Positions 16,236 to 20,044 of a DNA stretch of 20,044 bases are shown one piece after another. Made by a program: the position numbers and the translations under genes. Each line of letters starts with the position of its first letter. The first letter of the stretch is position 1. This DNA is from Desulfobacteraceae bacterium. GTDB lineage: Bacteria; Desulfobacterota; Desulfobacteria; Desulfobacterales; JAABSP01. Where the stretch lies: NCBI GenBank assembly GCA_011390035.1, contig JAABTE010000009.1, positions 1 through 20,044 of the forward strand, in the 5' to 3' direction. The notes below the pieces were generated by a model. That model was not told the origin of the DNA and ran no database searches. It worked only from the letters and a program-made list of their open reading frames with translations.

Positions 16236-18266
16236 GTGGCGGCGATATTCGAAAAATTGAGAGCGGGGCTGAGTCGGCTGGGGCGGTGGCGTCCGCGGCG
16301 CCCGCTTTTGTCCTGGCTGCCGGGTGGCGGGCGGCGGGCGGACGCAGGCGGGACGCAGGCGGCAATGGCCGATTTCAACCAGGCGCTCTCCGCGGCCTGC
16401 CGGGACTCGGAGGCCGATTTCATCCGACTGGGGCGGGAACTCGAGTCGATCCATCATCAGGCCTCGGCCATGCTGGAAGAGGCCATGGCCATGGCCGAGG
16501 GCCTCGCCGGCGGGACCGGCGGCAATGGGACGGAGATCACCGAGACCGGGGGCAATGGGCTGGAGATCGGCGGGACCGACATCGTCCGGAGCTGGGCCGG
16601 GGCGGTGGCGGAAACCGGACGGGCGGAAGCCGCCGGGCGCGGCAAGGGGCTGCTGGGGCGGATCGAGGGGCTGGTGAAGGCATCCCTGGTCCGGCTGGAC
16701 AGCCGGCGGGGCCGGGTGGCCGGCCACCTGGAGCGCATCGAAACCATGACCGGCCATCTGGACAGGCTGCACGATATGTGCGAGGTGATGGAAAAGCAGA
16801 TCATGCATCTGCGTGTGCTGGGCTTTAACATCCGGGTGGAATCCGCCCGGTCCATGGAGGCCCGGGAGATGTTCGGCGTGGTATCGGACCGGATTGGCCG
16901 CCTGTCGGAAAAGATCAGCGGCATCGCCGACCGCATCCGCTCCGACACCCGGTCGGCCAGCCGGCGGCAGTTGCGCGCCCATCACGAAATCGCCGAGGGC
17001 CTAAGGAGGCTGGACGGCCTGGCCGTGGGCATCCGCCATGCCGTGGGCGGCAGCCTGACGGAGATCACCCGGCTGATGGAATCGGCCATGGCCGCCGTCG
17101 CCGAGGCCCGGTCCCGGTCCCGGACCATCGCAGACGGCGTGGGAGAGGTGGTGGTGGGCATTCAGGTCCATGACAGCATGAGCCAGCGCGTCCAGCACAT
17201 CGTCAGCGCCCTGGCCGACGCGGTGGACATGTCCGCCGGCGATGACGGCGTCATTCTCGCGGAGGTCAAGGGGTCCGAGAAGCGGCAAAAGGCGGCCGGC
17301 GCCATCATTGATCTTCAGATGGCCCATCTCGATGGCATCATCGCCGATCTTGAAAGGATTCACGGCCGCACCCGGTACGCCTTCGACCGCATCGGCCGGG
17401 AGGTGGAGGGGATGACCGATGTGCTGCCCTCGGAATCGGAGGGCGCCGGGGCCGGGGAGGGCGACAGCCGGCTGGACGCCCTGCGGGGTGACCTGCTCTC
17501 CCTGCACGACCTGCTCGGCAAGGCCGGCGGCCTGATGAAGCGGATACACGAGACGGCCGCCGCGGCCGCCGACACCACCCAGCGGCTGGCCCAGCGAATG
17601 GTGGAAGTGGAGGACATCGGGTTCGAAACCCGCCTTATCGCCCTGAACGCCATCATCAAGGCGGCCCACCTGGGAAATATGGGCGGCACCCTCGACGTGC
17701 TGGCCGGCGCCGTGAAGGTGATCTCAAGCGAATCGGAGGGGTTCGTGGAGGAGGTGCGGGGCGTACTCACGGAGGTTGCAGGCGGCGTGCGGGACATGGA
17801 CGAAACCGCCGCGTCCGGCGCCGCCCCCCGGACAGGCGGGGACGAAACGGGACTGGAGGCGGGCATCCGGGAGATGGGCGATGCGTACGCCCGGCTCCGG
17901 TCGGCCTCCGGCGATCTGCTCCAGCGGGCGATGGTGGTGGGGGAGGGCATCCAACAATCGGTTTCTTCCCTTGACTTTCTGCCGGCGCTGGCCGACCGGC
18001 TTTCATCCCTTCGGGATCAACTGGCCGACATCCGGAGCCGGATGGCCCTCCGGGACGGCGGGGCCGTTGTCGTCTCCGAGGAGAACATGCGGCGGCTGGA
18101 GGAGCGCTACACCATGCGCCAGGAGCGCGGCATCCACCGCCGGATGCTGGGCGCCGCCCCGGCTGGGGGCGCGCAAGCCCCGGAAGCCCTTGAAGCCCCG
18201 GAGGATGCGGCGCGAGAGCCCGCGGCCGGCGACAAGGACCTGGGGGACAATGTGGAACTATTTTAG
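16236..18266 (+). CDS. Soluble, receptor-like helical protein with DxxxQ motif
   Basis: A 676-residue, almost wholly helical protein with no membrane segment or signal peptide, not confidently assignable to a named family. Residues 195-225 (LGFNIRVESAR to GRLSE) align without gaps to the receptor hairpin tip, keeping its N, E, R and E. Residues 461-494 (IGFETRLIALNAIIKAAHLG onward) align to the same tip, but key residues change: E to K, R to H, E to N. Between them, GIQVHDSMSQRVQHIVSAL (309-327) carries D313-x3-Q317, the arrangement of the CheZ active site. The GTG start has GGGAGG 11 nt upstream. The C-terminus is DLGDNVELF after an Ala/Pro-rich linker. Its place just before cheY suggests it acts on CheY or CheA. 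It could also be a divergent cytoplasmic receptor. Confidence 0.7.
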   Translation: MAAIFEKLRAGLSRLGRWRPRRPLLSWLPGGGRRADAGGTQAAMADFNQALSAACRDSEADFIRLGRELESIHHQASAMLEEAMAMAEGLAGGTGGNGTEITETGGNGLEIGGTDIVRSWAGAVAETGRAEAAGRGKGLLGRIEGLVKASLVRLDSRRGRVAGHLERIETMTGHLDRLHDMCEVMEKQIMHLRVLGFNIRVESARSMEAREMFGVVSDRIGRLSEKISGIADRIRSDTRSASRRQLRAHHEIAEGLRRLDGLAVGIRHAVGGSLTEITRLMESAMAAVAEARSRSRTIADGVGEVVVGIQVHDSMSQRVQHIVSALADAVDMSAGDDGVILAEVKGSEKRQKAAGAIIDLQMAHLDGIIADLERIHGRTRYAFDRIGREVEGMTDVLPSESEGAGAGEGDSRLDALRGDLLSLHDLLGKAGGLMKRIHETAAAAADTTQRLAQRMVEVEDIGFETRLIALNAIIKAAHLGNMGGTLDVLAGAVKVISSESEGFVEEVRGVLTEVAGGVRDMDETAASGAAPRTGGDETGLEAGIREMGDAYARLRSASGDLLQRAMVVGEGIQQSVSSLDFLPALADRLSSLRDQLADIRSRMALRDGGAVVVSEENMRRLEERYTMRQERGIHRRMLGAAPAGGAQAPEALEAPEDAAREPAAGDKDLGDNVELF

Positions 18267-18271
18267 GGGGG
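18265..18271 (+). promoter_or_regulatory. Ribosome binding site fixing the cheY start
   Basis: AGGGGGG touches the ATG at 18272 but sits 6 nt before the ATG at 18278, so the latter is the likely start. Confidence 0.6.
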
Positions 18272-18277
18272 ATGCAT

Positions 18278-18646
18278 ATGTCTAACAAGCTCATCATGAC
18301 TGCGGATGATTCGGCCAGCGTTCGGCAGATGGTCGGCTTCACGCTCAAGCAGGCCGGCTACGACGTGCTGGAGGCCGTCGATGGGAGCCAGGCCCTGGAC
18401 AAGCTGCTCGATCAGCCGGTGGATATGCTGATCACAGACCTGAACATGCCCGGTCTCGACGGCATCGAGCTGATCCGCAAGGCGCGGGAGATTCCCCGGT
18501 GCCGATTCATCCCCATCGTCATGCTGACCACCGAGTCCCAGGAGGCGAAAAAGAAGGAGGGCAAGGGGGCCGGGGCCACCGGATGGATCGTCAAGCCCTT
18601 CAAGCCGGAGCAGTTGCTGGCCGTGGTGCGCAAGGTGCTTGGATGA
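18278..18646 (+). CDS. cheY: Chemotaxis response regulator CheY
   Basis: A 122-residue single receiver domain of classical CheY length. The acidic pocket is D10-D11, the phospho-acceptor is D54 in LITDLNMPGLDG, the switch Thr is in MLTTESQ (82-88), an aromatic Trp103 is at the position of the switch Tyr, and Lys106 is in VKPF. The sequence following the switch Thr (SQEAKKKEGKGAGATGW) is typical of CheY proteins encoded with CheA. This makes it the best candidate for the main CheA output, more so than the two other single-domain regulators. It lies 11 bp after the helical protein gene and 25 bp before the next regulator. Confidence 0.93.
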   Translation: MSNKLIMTADDSASVRQMVGFTLKQAGYDVLEAVDGSQALDKLLDQPVDMLITDLNMPGLDGIELIRKAREIPRCRFIPIVMLTTESQEAKKKEGKGAGATGWIVKPFKPEQLLAVVRKVLG

Positions 18647-18671
18647 CCGATTTTTGGAAGGGGGAGCCATC

Positions 18672-19106
18672 ATGAAGACACTCATTGCCGAGGATGATCT
18701 CATTTCCCGGTTTCTGCTGAAGGATTTTCTGGAGGAATTCGGCCCGTGCGACACGGTGGTGGACGGAAACGAGGCCATCGCCGCCTTTCGGCTGGCGCTG
18801 GAAAAGTCCGATCCATACGATCTGGTCTGCATGGATATCATGATGCCCAGGATCGACGGCCAGAAGGCCGTGGCCGAGATCCGGGCCATGGAGAAGGAGC
18901 GGAGCGTGAAGGCCGCCGACGCGGTGAAGATCATCATGGTCACGGCCCTGAGCGATCCGAAAAACGTGATGGACGCCTATCACAAGGGCGGGGCCACGTC
19001 GTATATCGTCAAACCCCTCGACAGGGAAAAGCTGCTGGAGGAACTGCGCATACTGGGGCTGGTCCGGCGGGAATCGAAAGAGGGCAACATCAGTCAGGAG
19101 AGGTGA
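18672..19106 (+). CDS. Single-domain response regulator (CheY-like), copy 2
   Basis: A 144-residue receiver protein. Its first 132 residues align without gaps to the regulator at 14508-14906 (about 57% identity by hand count). Acidic ED is at 7-8/D9, the phospho-acceptor D55 is in CMDIMMP, the switch Thr is in MVTAL, and Lys is in YIVKP. It adds a 12-residue polar tail. ATG 18672 is chosen because GGGGAG (18661-18666) lies 5 nt upstream; the upstream ATG at 18639 lies inside cheY. It probably arose by duplication of the same regulator subfamily. Its partner kinase may be CheA or the hybrid kinase. Confidence 0.92.
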   Translation: MKTLIAEDDLISRFLLKDFLEEFGPCDTVVDGNEAIAAFRLALEKSDPYDLVCMDIMMPRIDGQKAVAEIRAMEKERSVKAADAVKIIMVTALSDPKNVMDAYHKGGATSYIVKPLDREKLLEELRILGLVRRESKEGNISQER

Positions 19107-19110
19107 ATCA

Positions 19111-19623
19111 ATGCGGAAAGTGACGGAAACGGTGGATCAGGCTGTCAAGGCCATGGGGGACAAGGAGGGAAAATACCTCACCTTCACCCTGGCCGAAGAG
19201 GAGTACGGCATCGGCATTCTCAAGATCAAGGAGATCATCGGCATGATGGCCATCACGCCGGTGCCCCGCACGCCCCAGTTCGTAAAGGGCGTGGTCAACC
19301 TGCGGGGCAAGGTGATCCCGGTGATCGACCTGCGCCTGCGCTTCGGGCTTAAAGCCTCCGATTACACGGATCGCACCTGCATCATAGTGGTGGAGATCGG
19401 CGGCGAGTCGGGCAACATCATGGTGGGCGCGGTGGTGGACACAGTATCGGAGGTGCTCAACATCAAAACGGGCGATATCGAGGATACCCCGGCCTTCGGC
19501 ACCAAGCTGGACACCGATTACATCCTGGGCATGGCCAAGATGGAAGGGGGGGTGAAAATTCTTTTGGACATCGATAAGGTTTTAAAATCCGAGGAGATCA
19601 CGCTTCTGGAAAGGACGGCGTGA
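19111..19623 (+). CDS. cheW: CheW coupling protein (second copy)
   Basis: A 170-residue CheW. Family signatures are KYLTFTLAEEEYGIGILKIK (21-40), ITPVPRTPQFVKGVVNLRGK (48-67), PVIDLRLRFGL (70-80), the DTVSEVLNI segment and YILGMAKMEGGVKILLDIDK toward the end. AGGAGAGG (19096-19103) lies 7 nt before the ATG. It lacks the acidic C-terminal extension of the first CheW and has a short N-terminal extension instead. As the last gene of the second unit it may couple other receptors, or the soluble receptor-like protein, to CheA. Confidence 0.95.
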   Translation: MRKVTETVDQAVKAMGDKEGKYLTFTLAEEEYGIGILKIKEIIGMMAITPVPRTPQFVKGVVNLRGKVIPVIDLRLRFGLKASDYTDRTCIIVVEIGGESGNIMVGAVVDTVSEVLNIKTGDIEDTPAFGTKLDTDYILGMAKMEGGVKILLDIDKVLKSEEITLLERTA

Positions 19624-19664
19624 GAATCGGATGTTGCATTCGGGGCCTTATCCTGTTATTTAAG

Positions 19665-19750
19665 AGGCATGAGTTTTTATGGAGCATGCGTTTTATCTAA
19701 TAGGCATGAGTTTTTACGAAGCATGCGTTGCTTGGGAAGCATGAGTTTTA
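19665..19750 (+). repeat. Iterated GCATGAG/GCATGCG repeats upstream of nuoA
   Basis: Two 28-bp copies (19665-19692 and 19702-19729) differ at only a few positions; a third, partial copy is at 19737-19750. Within them the core GCATG[AC]GTT(TT) occurs five times, starting at 19667, 19683, 19704, 19721 and 19739, alternating A and C forms at 16-21 bp spacing. The region is AT-rich against a GC-rich background and non-coding. It could be an array of regulator binding sites or a small repeat expansion. Confidence 0.75.
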
Positions 19751-19794
19751 AGGATAACGCCATCGGGTTGATGTAAATTATAACGGCGAGGCCA

Positions 19795-20044
19795 ATGGAA
19801 CCAGATCCGAGACCGGTGCTTGACATGTTTTCCCCGTGGGAGCCGGGCATTTTCAGCCTGGCCCTGTTCGCCCTGATCATCGTTGCCATGATGGGGGCGA
19901 TTCTGTGGCTCACGGCATGGATCGGCGAAAAGAAGGAAACCGCCGAAAAGCTCCGGGCCTACGAGGCCGGCATCATCCCCACCGGGTCGGCCCGATTTTC
20001 CTATCCCGTTCCCTTTTACCTCATCGCCACCTTCTTTCTGCTGT
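19795..20044 (+). CDS. nuoA: NADH-quinone oxidoreductase subunit A, 5' part
   Basis: Only the first 83 residues are in the window; the reading frame is open to the last base. NuoA is a small membrane subunit of respiratory complex I. A transmembrane helix spans about residues 19-44. It is followed by the hallmark loop YEAGIIPTGSARFSYPVPFY (56-75), matching the family pattern YExGxxPxGxAR, and the start of a second helix. No strong ribosome binding site precedes ATG 19795; an in-frame ATG at 19825 is an alternative. It should begin a nuo operon unrelated to the chemosensory genes. Confidence 0.85.
   Translation, partial: MEPDPRPVLDMFSPWEPGIFSLALFALIIVAMMGAILWLTAWIGEKKETAEKLRAYEAGIIPTGSARFSYPVPFYLIATFFLL

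Noticed and set aside
19665..19750. CRISPR array
   Set aside because: Copies are imperfect and interleaved, spacers are about 9 bp, and no cas gene is nearby.

Overview
The window is a GC-rich bacterial chromosome segment with every gene on the + strand. Gene content and codon bias suggest a delta-proteobacterium (Desulfobacterota, e.g. a sulfate reducer). This is an inference from gene order and protein flavour, because no rRNA is present. Spacing is tight, with several ATGA or GTGA stop/start overlaps, and no stretch over 300 bases lacks a gene.

Region 1 (1-2900) is a translationally coupled housekeeping run: nadD (NAD synthesis), rsfS (ribosome silencing factor) and gpmI (cofactor-independent phosphoglycerate mutase). 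Two of these carry unusual in-frame repeat expansions, an acidic tail on RsfS and an Ala/Gly-rich insert in GpmI. Region 2 (2901-3834) holds an orphan HsdR-N-like protein of unknown role, then a probable terminator and a sigma70-type promoter.

Region 3 (3835-14906) is the first part of a complete chemosensory operon: a STAS protein, CheA, a transmembrane methyl-accepting receptor, CheW, CheR, CheD, CheB, a hybrid histidine kinase and a single-domain response regulator. Region 4 (14907-19623) appears to have its own promoter. It encodes an REC-HD-GYP protein (predicted c-di-GMP phosphodiesterase), a large soluble helical protein with two receptor-hairpin-like segments and a CheZ-like DxxxQ motif, CheY, a second response regulator of the same subfamily as the one closing region 3, and a second CheW. 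Region 5 (19624-20044) is an AT-richer spacer with iterated GCATGAG/GCATGCG repeats, then the 5' end of nuoA, running off the window.

The core circuit should be receptor, CheW, CheA, then CheY and CheB, with CheR, CheB and CheD adapting the receptor. Several points suggest links beyond classical chemotaxis. CheA has a single MshEN-type 24-residue motif in its linker, a motif known to bind c-di-GMP in type II secretion/pilus ATPases, and the same cluster encodes an HD-GYP phosphodiesterase. A hybrid kinase and two near-duplicate REC proteins could divert or sink phosphate. No recognisable CheZ, CheC, CheX or FliY is present, so the soluble protein at 16236-18266 is a candidate for the missing phosphatase or for an unconventional receptor-like scaffold. 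No flagellar or pilus gene lies in the window, so the output is unknown.
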